From Collybia mongolica (taxonomy: Eukaryota; Basidiomycota; Agaricomycetes; Agaricales; Clitocybaceae), in contig JAAXNY010000011.1 of assembly GCA_013420905.1 (NCBI GenBank), positions 868,001-932,000 on the forward strand: a stretch of DNA of 64,000 bases, in the 5' to 3' direction. This document shows positions 13,601 to 24,606 of the stretch, piece after piece. Positions within the stretch are counted from its first letter, which is position 1. Each line of letters opens with the position of its first letter. The position numbers and the translations under genes were made by a program. A model generated the notes under the pieces. The model was not told where the DNA came from. It saw only the letters and a program-made list of their open reading frames with translations, and did not search any database.

Positions 13601-14366
13601 ATCGTTCAAAGACTCTGGGGAGCAAACTTCGCCGTGTGTCGACGAGTCTCGGAAAATCAGGCCCCTGGGGATGTGAAAACCGCGGTCGCATGAAGTCGTT
13701 GGAAAGCCCGTCTTTCGTTATATATAGTGAGAAGCCCCTGGGCTGCATAGGAAAAGACTGTTGGTAAAGATCCCCAAGGGTAAATAGAAACGTCTGGAGA
13801 TTCTGTTGTCGCAAATTATGCTAATTACTTATACTCAAGCACTGTTCACTGTAGCTGCTGGATAGGGTCAGTGCCTTGTATGTTCCTTACTGCAGATGTC
13901 CCAAAAGCTTGGGATACATCGTTTGAGTAAGCCTGAGTGTTGTCCGGATGGTCATAAGCTGAATCACCATTGCATGACTACACGGAAGTGTCGGCTTCCG
14001 GAAATTCCAAGTATAATCGTTGTGACATAAGCAATGATGAGACCCGAATGTCAGCTCATTTCATTTTCTCGACGCCAATTCGACTTTTCCACCTGTCCAT
14101 TCCTCAAAATCTGCATTGAAGCGAATTGAAAATCTCTGTGCCATATAATAACGACCTTCACGACCCCGAGAATAATATACAACCTGCTGCGCTTTCCAGA
14201 TCCCTGCGGAATTCGGCAAGAAACCCAACACGCCAAGCCGAACACATCAAAGGCTAAGCGCTAAGAACAAATCTTCTTCGCCCGGCACTTGGATATGCTT
14301 GCGAAAGCCTTGTAGTAACTATACAAATACGCCGGGTTACGACCAGTCTCACTGCCCAGGACCGTC
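7683..14366. other. 6.7-kb gene-poor stretch
   Basis: No gene, repeat family or transposon protein could be recognised. Open frames up to about 140 codons occur on both strands (for example 7820-8275 plus, which can be extended through a GT-AG junction near 7992-8059; 8239-8625 plus; 9785-10129 minus; 11376-11801 minus), but none carries a motif I know and they overlap each other antisense. There are no obvious long inverted or direct repeats, and base composition looks like that of the surrounding spacers. It may be long-decayed mobile or gene sequence, or contain a non-coding transcript. Confidence 0.5.
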
Positions 14367-16716
14367 ATGTTATCCTCCATCGCGTCATTTTTGCCCTCGG
14401 CGCTGCATCTGAATAGCGGCAGCAGCAGCAGCAGCCCAGTTCTCAACCCTACTGACAATCCTATCGAAGAAGAAGCTTATCAACAGCCGGTCGAGGAAGA
14501 TCTCGGTACAAAGAAGGGGCCTAACGCGAGCAAACCTCGCAATGCCAACGAAGTACGTCTAAATCCTTATCAATTTATGGTTCGACATTCATTTTAGGCA
14601 GACTTTCATTTTTGTTCGCCCACCGCCAGCGAAATCGAACCATCCACTCAATCTTCAGGTGCAACTTGTTCCCCCGACGTCTCGTCCACCGCGACAGTCT
14701 CTTGACGAACCTGACACGCCAATAGCACTTACGCGTACCTCATCTAATCGCTCAGACACATCGAGTTACGGTTCAACGGCATCCTTTTCCTCCACCACCT
14801 CCACTGTGTCAGGAAGGCGAACTATCATCCCTCTCTACAATCTACAGGCCCACAATGTCATGACAAACACTATTGTCGATGCCGGAACGGACGCCAAGAT
14901 CGCCAAATTCCAACGACGTGGGATAGAGCTCATTGACCTCGCGATCCTCGAACCTGTGGAGGTCTGGGGTGAACAACCCCGCCTAGCAAAAGCGAGCAGG
15001 CCTGTCACTCCTGACCCAGCTCCAGTTTTGACCACTGCAGGTTCTTCCTCTGTGTCTCTTCCATCAAGCAATCACATCCAGCAACCACAGCCACAATTGA
15101 CGCCCATCCTCCAATCTCCCCCTACCTCTGCTGCGCCGTCGAAGCGAAATATCTTTGGAAAACTTTTCAAAAAACCCGGAAAAGATGCAACGCCCCCGCC
15201 CTCTCCATCAGTGTCATCCCTCGCGACACCAACACAACGCACTCTCGACCCAGCGGCAACGCCCACCCCAAATCAGTCAAATCGAAGCCACACTCGTAAC
15301 CTCTCCGCTGCCTTATCTTCTACCCACCTCACCGGACGAATGGGGGGCCGGGACCGGTCATCCTCGCCTAACCCACAGCTTGTTGGGTTGGGCCTCACGG
15401 TCACAAGCGACGACACGAGCACAAACACGAGTAACACGAGCAGCACTGATCTCCCTAACCCCGAAGAGAAGATTCTCCGCCCACCAGTGCTTGGCATCCA
15501 ACCTACCTTATCCTTCTCGTTCGTTCCCACCACCAACGCACCGCCACCAGCCCCACTGCCCGCAGCGAGCCTGGCCAGAAATGACCGGGCGCTTATGTAC
15601 GTGTGGTTTGTGCGCAAATGGTTGAAGCGGCGCGCGCGGCCTTCGTTCAATGAAGAGGAAGGGGGAAGTGGGATCATTGGGATAATGCGGGAATCGGCGA
15701 GAGGCGCCGGGAATATGATGGGTGTAGGTAGCTCGACCGTCGCTGCAGATGGGGTCGAGGTCCGATTCGAGTGGAAGCGCTCGACCGCAGGGAAGAAGAG
15801 TAAACGCAAAGAGCTAGAGCGGAGAGGCCGGGGGAGCTTCGTCACCTCTGAAGGTGGGGAGGACCGAGACCGGGAGAGGATTCAGGAGAAGGACAGGGAG
15901 AGACGAGAGCCGTCCGTGAAAAACCGGCTGAATCGATTGAGCGCGATCTCGCACCAGAGCGTCAGCACGAATTTGAGCGTCAGTGAGGATAGCCACTCGC
16001 CTTCACGGAGAGAGCGGGGTAGCACACCGCAGCCACCGAGTCAACGCGGCTCGAGGTCGGGCACGCCCACACGGGGACGCAGGATCTCTCTCACACAGAC
16101 GCCGATGCCTCAGAAGGATGGGGAGAGGGAAAGAGACGAGGATCCGTTCGACGCCGGGGAGGAGAGCGACCCGGAGGACTCGGAAACACCCTGGGTGTGT
16201 ACCCTTAAGATCCGTCGGGCAGGCGCGCTGAGTTCTCCACCGGGATCGACGCGCGCGAGTACGAGGAGTGCAGGCAACGGGGTTGGGAATGGGCATGGAA
16301 AAACAAGAATGGAGGGCGACGAGGTGGGGGTACTCACGCCAGTGCAGCCGCAGGTCCTGAGGATCAAAGTGGGGACGTTGTCGCCGACGCCGCATCATCC
16401 CAAGGTTGTTGCGATGCTGAAAGTCCCGTTTCCGTTGCCGGACGTGGAGGTGGAAAGGATGGGAGTCAACCGACGATCACTGAGTGAGTTTATATACTCA
16501 GGTTATGTGCTTCGTCATCTTATCTTACCGTGTTCTATTTCAGGCCAGCCTAATGCACGCCCTCCGGCATCGCATCAGTGGAGCGGGACCACACTGACTG
16601 CGGAAGAGATCAAGGATATAGTGTGTAGCACCGGTTTATGGTTGGTTGTTAGAGAAGGATTCGGGGGTGTTGGGAAGGTCAGCCGAAAAGGGGACGGGTG
16701 GCGGATCAGGGCATGA
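14367..16716 (+). CDS. Ser/Pro/Arg-rich fungal protein, unknown function
   Basis: Three exons (14367-14552, 14602-16483, 16544-16716) join in phase to 746 residues. The N-terminus has a short hydrophobic Ser-rich stretch encoded by an AGC repeat, then a compact block around residues 130-165 with IIPLYNLQAHNVM and a line ending LAILEPVEVWGE. Long low-complexity Ser/Thr/Pro and Arg/Glu regions follow. A second ordered part near the C-terminus has TPWVCTLKIRRAG, a Val/Leu-rich stretch and WLVVREGFGGVGKV, ending GWRIRA. Most fungal proteins of this type are called hypothetical; I recognise no enzyme motif or membrane helix. The two ordered blocks separated by disordered sequence suggest a scaffold or regulatory protein, but that is inference. 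The first intron uses a GCAG acceptor 9 bases after an alternative AG; only the chosen one keeps frame. Confidence 0.82.
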
Positions 16717-17593
16717 ACACACCGATCTATGGACCGGGGCAATCTCTCGATACGACATCCTCCCTTTCCGCCTTTCTACGCCTGCTTATGAAGATCCCTG
16801 GTGTCTTGTTTATTTGTTTTTCTTCGCTGTGGTATAGTGTTCATTTCTGGTCGCGTGATTTTGTTTTGGCACCCTTCCTCCTTTCTCTTTATTTCATATG
16901 CATCAACCCGACTCACCCATTTCTCTCTTCCTGAATGCATCCTTCATAGATCTCTGGCCCTCGATATACCTTTTCGTTCCCTCAACGGTTTCTACTACAT
17001 CGACATATTATATACACACGTACATGAAGTTCCAGCTCCATCTTTCTCCCCACCTGTGATGTAATCTGTATCATTACTACCATCTACCTTACCGAAATGT
17101 TCAACACACTCGCCTCCCTGCCTTCTCGTCTGATATGATACTTAACCAGAAAATTCTGGAAGAGACTAAGTACGCGACGCGACGCGTCTTGGTGGTCACG
17201 TGATATATTGACATTGAATATGGAGCCTGGTGTGGAACGTTTGAACGCCCAGGGGGGGTGGTTGATCAAATGCTTTTACAAAAGAGAGTTTCGCATGCGT
17301 AACCTGGGTCTAACAAAGTTGGATATGACTTACTTACATGTTACTTTGCAGGCCCAGGCCTGGCGTTAGGTACATAATGACTGTCTCGTGGTACAGGCTA
17401 GGTTATTATACAATGTGGGGCCTTAGGCGGCCTGAAGTCCACGCAATTGGTTAGTTCTATATGGCTTGATCCTGCTGGTACCCATATGGAATGCCAATCG
17501 CTTGCTGTGCACTAAGACAAGTTCGAGTCAAGGTGTTTCAACTTCAGGTTTTTAACAAATCCGAGTCCTTGCCTTTGTGCGCATCTAAACCAT
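16717..17593. other. Intergenic region with an E-box palindrome
   Basis: Spacer of 877 bases between two same-strand genes. The left part is the 3' untranslated region of the gene before it (T/C-rich). The palindrome TCACGTGA at 17196-17203 is a typical site for bHLH regulators and lies about 390 bases before the next start codon. No gene was seen. Confidence 0.35.
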
Positions 17594-19317
17594 ATGCTTT
17601 TTCTCGCTATGGGCGCTGGTGTTGGGACGATTACAGCGGCGCTACCACGACGGAGGACTGCCATAACTGACAAGAAAAATGTGTCTGACACGGAAAATGG
17701 TCGTTTTTCTCACCAGCATTTGCAATCATTGGGGGGAAAAGATAATGACAACACTCATGGATCCTTAAGCGCAAGCTCGCCTTACCTGCCATACTGGACT
17801 TTTGGCTCTTCCGACGGGCGTTCGAGAATACATTCAAGTCCTGAGCGCATGCGCCGCGGCGACAGTCAAGTTCATCTGAATCGTGTTCCAGAGGACGGAA
17901 CGATGGATTTTGAACATGATGAAGGGCCGAGATATACAGATGAGCCACCACTTGACGAAGATGAACAGGAAGAGGAGGACGAGCTCGAGTTAGATGTACA
18001 ACTCGCTGCACAGGGGCTGTACCGAGGTGCGTTTTCTTTTATGTCTTCTCCATTGAGACTTATCTGCGCGCAATACAGGATCGTATCCGCGTCTAATGGC
18101 TCTATACACGTTCGCACCTTTTACGTGGATCGTAACTTTCGTGTTTCTGGCGTTGTTGCCATTTCTCGTATACCCTATCGACCAGTCCATACCGCACCCA
18201 CCAACCTTCCCATACGCACCGTATCTTCCTTTCCCAGTCCCAGAGTTTCTGGTAGCGGTGGCCCTGTGGTCATTCACCTACCTCATCCAAGAGCCTATAT
18301 ATCTGCTCTTCACCGCTTTCGCTTCTCCGTTTCCCTTCATCCCTGCCACACTCACCCTCTTGCTCTCCACGGCAGTGCATACCGTGATCTCAACCCTCGT
18401 CCAGCTATCAGCAATACCTCTCCTCCTCATATCACAGTATCAAATCTTGGAATATCCGGCGGCTTGGGATCCCGCCTTCAGGCGAGTCTGGTGGGCTGCG
18501 CTTGGGTGGTCAACTGCGGAGGCCGTGGTTGGGATAAAGCAGGGCTACGAGTCTATTGCAATGTACAAGGATGTCCTCGTTACTGTTCACCGCTCTGCCC
18601 CACCACAGCCTGGTAGAACGTTTTCTGGGCTCGCGTCGTCCGTGCACGAACATAGCGCGAACAATACACCAAAATCGAGCGGCGCCAATGCGTCGCTCAG
18701 GGCCGGAACCAGCGACATAGACCTGTTGGACCGTGACGTGGAGGATGATGTGTATGCACCACGCAGCTTTTACGAGGATGGTGAACGGGACCCACTTTTA
18801 CCCCAAAGATCCGGGAGCGCAAGGCACGAGTTCGAATTGGAGGACGCGCTCAAAACGCAAGTTGACCGCGACATTGACCGGCTTATCGCGCTGAGGAACA
18901 GGGAAGAACTCGAGGAAATTTATGGAATACCTGTTATTGTACGTCTGATGTCCGGATTGGAGGGCATGTACAAACTAATCTACTCATGAACAGCGGATCC
19001 CTGTTTTCATCTCCTGTCTCCAACGCGTCAATTCCGTGCTGCTTACCCTCGGCGTTTACCTCATCCTTTCGTCCGCGTACCTACGTTCCACCATCGCCAT
19101 ATCTTCATCATCCACAGCTACACATGGCTCCACGAAAACTAACACACCGCTGCTTATTACCCTCCCTCTCGTCCTTCTCCTTCGGTACTCCCTTGCATTG
19201 TTGCACACATCGCTTGTGCTGCCGCGGATAGGCGTGCACACTGTCGCCTATGTCGGCTCGCTTGTTTCGCTTGGAATTTTTTTCGCGGGCTTGGGAGTGT
19301 GGGACGCCCTCTCGTAG
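17594..19317 (+). CDS. Multi-pass membrane protein, conserved in fungi, unknown function
   Basis: Three exons (17594-18026, 18079-18938, 18994-19317) join in phase to 538 residues. The first 140 residues are soluble and end in a strongly acidic run of Asp/Glu. Then come about four hydrophobic segments: YTFAPFTWIVTFVFLALLPF, a second around VPEFLVAVALWSFTYLI, a third around FPFIPATLTLLLSTAVHTVI, and a segment before YPAAWDPAFRRVWW. A hydrophilic loop of about 150 residues, rich in acidic residues, follows, and two or three more hydrophobic segments lie in the last exon (VLLTLGVYLILSSAYL and the C-terminal stretch). No transporter or enzyme motif was recognised. The intermediate WWAALGW and GYESIAMYKDVLV block looks conserved, which argues for a real family. 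Location is likely an internal membrane. Confidence 0.8.
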
Positions 19318-19986
19318 AGTCGGACCGGATTGTGCAGTTTTTTTTTTCTCGAATCTTGGACTCATGAGCTTACCACGTATGGTTGTTATGATACACAAGG
19401 TTTCTTTCTGTCTTGTACCAGGACAATCGGGCATACTTTATTTGTATCAATAGAAAGCGCGCTTTTCAGATTTCAAGCCAAAGTGGAATAAACTGAGAGT
19501 GATTCTGTTCGGACAAGAAGGCCACGCTTAGGCGCACCTGCCTCTTGGAAGTTCTAGATAGTCCAACGTATCAGTTCCGTTCCATATGACCTGAATGACA
19601 GCGCTAGGTTGATTAAGGCACGTCCTCATTCAGTATTTCCCTAGCATAATTGCGAACACCACCCAGGTGCACACACTGCGTTTCGAATACGTTGTGCAGC
19701 GCAGTGCACAGTACACTATGACCCAGCCTCAATGTAGATCTGGACCAAAATCCCATTTCGCGGGAGTACCATCGGGATTCAACCCAGGTACCGCAAACCC
19801 GTCGTGCTCACCTCCCTTGCAAGGGGAACATGCTAGGAAGGACATCTCGTCTTCACTACAGTATGAGTATATAGTACCTATATTCGAGGCAGACGACACA
19901 AAATCCTTTCCTTTCACTTCGTACCACGTCCCGTAAAACCCTCAATGGAAAGAAATATAAATACACACGAACAGTAGACCAAACAG
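19318..19986. other. Convergent intergenic region
   Basis: Spacer between two convergent genes, holding both 3' ends. An open frame at 19667-19936 has no recognisable content. No repeat was seen. Confidence 0.35.
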
Positions 19987-22235
19987 CTACGCCTCCTTCC
20001 CAAACGCCTTCGAAGCCTCGAACCTGGCAACTCCCGTTTGTGCATCAATAACGCTCCCTATCCTGAGCCGGTCCATCTCCGTCTCGACCCCAAACTTCCT
20101 CAAAGTCTCGCTCTGCCACGTGTATATGGCGTCCTTCGGCCCATGCAGAACGTGGATCGCGGTCAAAGGGTCCGTCAGGTATGCAGATGCGAGCTGCACG
20201 CAGTTGGTCTTCCATGCGGCTATGACCGCCAGGCAAAGGATGGTGGTGACGAAAAAGCTGCCGGTCGTTCGGGTCAACACGTAATTATGTGAGATAATTT
20301 ACGAGACGTGCCTGTAAAAGAGCATTGCGGCAAGCATTATCACGAACGGGATCATGTACAGCTTCGTCCCGATGATCTGCTGCTCCCTACTGATCGTCAA
20401 CACGGACCTGTTCTCGTATATGACTGCGCTCCGCGCCAGCGTCTGCCTCGATAGCTCGAGAGCATACGCTTCTTCGTAGGTTGTGTTCGTCTGTATGCCG
20501 GCGCCGTCGACCGCATCTCGCACCCACGTGGAGCCCTCAATCGGGAGACCGAATGTTATCATTGCGCGTGCGTGGGCGATAGAGGACGGCGTGGATTTCT
20601 GGAGCGTGAAGCCGGCACTGGAAGATTGGTATGTGTACAAAACATCGAGTGCCGTGACGTCGCAGTAAATGACGTTGTACGCTCCATTGTTGCCGTGGAT
20701 GAACCATCCTCTATGAAGTGATAGTTTGAAAAAAAGCACGATTCTGTTGAATGTGTTGAACATACGTTCCCGGGGTAACTAGAGATATTCAAGTAACTAT
20801 TTGAGATGGTACTTCTATGGTTTTCAAAAGCGGACGTACAGTCGTCGAAAATCGCTATATCGCTGTAATACGCCTGGGATGTTACGACTGCACCAATCTG
20901 AAACGGGCTACGGACAAGGTAGTCTGTACACCTGGGTGTGGTATGATAACAGGCAGGACAAGACCCCACTCACTTGGAAAATATTGCAGTTCCGTCTACG
21001 CCATTTCCTTGTGCATCAAGTGCCATCTGGTTGAAGGGATATGTGGCATTAAAGACGACGTCGCTTTTGCTGCAATCGAGGCGTAAGGCTGCATTGGGTC
21101 CGTAGTCGATTAGACCATCTCCTAAAGCCTGAGGTGCCAGGCACGGCTTGGTGATACTGAAAATGAAAATGAGTTAGAACGTTAGAACATTAACTCAAAA
21201 GTACTCACGTCTTGCATGTCGCCTTAATACCAATAGTGGAAGCCATGTATGTGACATTCGGCGGGATACTCCACGGAACCATGATCGCAGTCTGTTCATC
21301 TGTGAATACGACCTGGTTTAGGTTGGATGAATTCGACAGGACCCTCAGGCCCTCCATTTTGGCTCTTCCATCGCCACCACTCCCCCCACTTAGTTGTCCG
21401 CACGATGCTTTAGAGAATTCAAATGTACCAGCCGCTTGTTGTGCGGCATCACATTTTGTTTGGTTTACCCCCCGGCCAAGTAAAGATTCGAGAGGTGCCC
21501 CTGTGGGACTTGTATATGGGTGGATGGACTGGATTACCACTGCTTTGCTGGAAACGTGCAGCCATATGTCGGCACCTGTGATGATATAGGCCATTGACAG
21601 GAGGAGGAAGAGACAGAGGGTGGATGCACGTAGAATGGGCGGCGAGGAAAGGCTTTGTTTACCGAAGCTGAAGAAGTACTGCAGCGATGACAGGAGCGAG
21701 GGAATATTGGCACCACTACAGAGTTTCAAGAGAAGGCCTAGTCTGGGTGGCGCATGAGTGAGGAATAGCTTTTAATACCACTGTATAGAACCCACTGCAT
21801 TGGTGAGGGTCTATCCTGACCCGCATCGATACTCGACCTTAACCACCTTGCACTCAGACTGTAAGAACATAAGACCATCACCAGCGGTACAGTGAACGGC
21901 GCGATATGCGACGCGACTTGCGAAACTGTGAGTACCCTTCCTAGGGGTGCCGTGCTTACTAGCATGGTTCTCGATATTGTGCATTTGTTCCCGACGCAGA
22001 GGTAGACCACGAGAGCGACAATCATTCCGAGCAACAGAGATACGACGGCCAGGCCTATGAGAAGGGCCTTGCTGACCACGCGACGCGCAGAGTTTGCCTT
22101 GCGTTGAACAGCTGCGAGAGAGGCGTGATCCGTTGAGTCATGCTTCTGGTCCTGAAATATCTGTGGGGAATACGGGTTGTATGTCTGGTAAGAGTGTCCA
22201 TTGGTCGTGTACGGGGCAGCTGGATGTTGATCCAT
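19987..22235 (-). CDS. Large secretory-pathway membrane protein, unknown function
   Basis: Several exons on the minus strand: roughly 21800-22235, 21210-21730, then short exons to 20760, 20310-20700 and 19987-20280. The N-terminus is a Tyr/Pro/Gln-rich cytosolic tail, followed by a strong helix (SKALLIGLAVVSLLLGMIVA) and two more hydrophobic segments. A long, probably lumenal or extracellular region with many N-glycosylation sequons (NQT, NSS, NVT, NAT, NTT, NRS) and about ten Cys follows. Another helix (KLYMIPFVIMLAAMLFYR), a hydrophobic segment (SFFVTTILCLAVIAAW) and a short soluble tail close it. This layout is common in large Agaricomycete-specific families with no assigned function. Exon borders in the middle are approximate; the start at 22235 fits the basic-free N-terminal tail. 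Confidence 0.72.
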
Positions 22236-24606
22236 CGCAGAGTGAGAAAAGGTGCTTTAGGGGGCCAAAAGTAAAGACATGCTCCGCGTGTGCCTTTATA
22301 GGCCTGACTGGTAACTGAATTGACAGGGACGATCATACAGTCTAACTTGAAGAGAGCAATCGATGAGGCAAACTGAAGATATCCATTTTTAAACGTTCAA
22401 TATTCAATCTCCGCCTGATGCTATCCATAGAACGCCCGCCATGTACAGATATAAGCTATTAGTATAACTTATGTACTGCTCTCGACAATAACTGTGTTAT
22501 GTTCGCACCGGAATATATGTTGTCAACCTTGAGCCAAAAGCGCTGGTAACCCTTTGTCGCAAAATTTTGTAGGGTAGTTAAATTGCCATATTTATGCTTG
22601 TACGGAACACGTGGCTTATCAGTTGAAATGAATTCATGCCCTGTATCATGTCACTGTCAATCCCAGAATTACTTATACTCACGATGAGGGGGCAGATGAC
22701 CGTCGAGCCCAAGGACGATGGAGAGGACGACGGCAATCTATGATCTTACCTGCCAAACCACTACCAGTAGCCTCTTAGGGACGAAGTCCCCCACAGTCCC
22801 CTACGCTAATAGGCGCCTCATCCAACAATCGCTAGGCACGACCCCTGCGTGGCCCTGCCAGCTGCCCGCGCAGAATAACTCATACACTGCCGGGAAATAT
22901 TGATTAAAGCCTCATGTAAAATGCTGATGGAACTCCAACACTGGCAATGTCCAATCTTAATTGAAGGCAGAGGGTACTCGAATTTGCTTCAGAAGTCCAG
23001 TAACGTGCTGTAGTCCATATTAACAGTAAGTCTCATTATGAAACTCCCATATTTCTAATCAAAACTAAGACCGAATTCTCCAAGATGCTACTGCTGAAAA
23101 TGCGATTTTCGAATAAGCTCAGCGAGTTCCAAGCCCCTACGCGCTCAACAAATAAGCAATGGTCAGCCTAGGTATCGCGTGTCCAAGTTGTGCATCGCTG
23201 ACACTCTCCGACAACGCAGAATTTGTTCCGTTACTTGTCTCTGAAATCCAGAGCGAGCGGCTGATAGTTGGGAAAGCACCCCACCCGGTCGCGACATGAC
23301 TTGGTAGAAGTCAAAGAGACAGACACCACATCGGGATCCCATGGGGATCTTCAAATTATGCCCCTATCACTCTCTTCCACAGCCCACATCCCCCCCGGTA
23401 CCTGCTGGACCTTAAGTGTGTCAAACGGCCGTTTATTCCACCAAGGTGTTGCCGTCCCAAAAGACTGACAAACCCACCCAAACATCGAGTACAGTAATAG
23501 TTGGGCCACCGGGAGGGTCAATATGGAGTTCCAGTCAACGACGTATTCAATGAGGCAAACAGGTGCATACCTGTTAATGATATTAGGTGGCACCCATTCG
23601 ACGAGATGTCGCCTGATCTGTCTGTCTGTGATATATGAATGGAAAAGGTATTTCTATCAAGACGCATAGTACTGGCGCCCAACATATACTACGTCCCGCG
23701 CAGTTACAAAAACCCATTTTGGGATACTCTTCTTCCGGTCGCCGATATATTGAGCAAGAAATACTCACTGCTCGTTACATCCCTCTTGACCAAAATCCCA
23801 GGACACTTGGGACATGCATACAGTGGCGGAAGAACAGACTATTTTCTGTTCGCTTTCGCCTTCACAGCCTTCATTTTTGCTCGCGTCGTCCACATCCAGC
23901 GTCACACCCAGACTTGACCAAGATTTGCCAGTGAAAAAAAAAACACTTCAGGTTCAAATCCATCGCCCACATTGGGTGACCACAACAATAACGCGCGCCC
24001 CTATTTTATCGTCGAATCAACGATTTTCTAGTGGACTCATAATCGGAGTCGTGCTGACCTCGTTGCTGTCGTCTTCGTTATGTTTTCTTCCAGCGCTACC
24101 GGCCAAGGTCAGCGAAATAAGTCGAGCCCTTCACACAGCATTCTGTATTCTCCGCGAAAAGTATGCCGTGTCAGTTCTTACGGCCTCACGAACTTGAAGT
24201 TAACCAGACCTTGAAGGCGACGGGTGTCCCTACACTTCTTGGTCGTATTCGCGTAGTCCTCTCTAAGATACATCCATTCTGTTCACTCAATTTTCTGTGA
24301 ACAGTGACGTTTAAATGCAACATATCTATTAGATCCGCCTCGCAAGGTCTTGGTCGCAATAGTTTACCTGCTAGGTGGCCCAACCTGGTTTACTAACGCT
24401 CAAGATGTGGAATACGACGTTCATCAGGCTACCAATAGTGTCGTAGGATCAGGGTTCTCCGGTCCAGAACGATTCGCCAACGGATCTTCCGCGTTGTATA
24501 CCAGAACCTAACAAACACGAGCATTCGGTGTCGGGAATATTTTTAGATTCACATGGAAGGGTTCGTATAATATACCTAATCGTACCTAGTTTTCCCTCAT
24601 ACTTAA
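22236..24606. other. Gene-poor stretch, 2.4 kb
   Basis: No gene was recognised. Short open frames exist on both strands (for example around 23635-23934 plus and 23351-23593 minus) without known motifs. The right end abuts the 3' end of the P450 gene. No clear repeat was found. Confidence 0.4.

Noticed and set aside
15273..15845. Minus-strand open frame of 190 codons inside the Ser/Pro-rich gene
   Set aside because: It is antisense to a well-supported coding exon with low-complexity codons and has no features of its own.
17594..18616. Single-exon version of the membrane protein with an alternative end
   Set aside because: Reading through the intron at 18027-18078 loses the hydrophobic segments, which are restored by the in-phase GT-AG splice.
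23940..23965. GGTTCAAATCC-like T-arm suggesting a tRNA
   Set aside because: No matching acceptor stem, D-arm or anticodon arm could be drawn around it.
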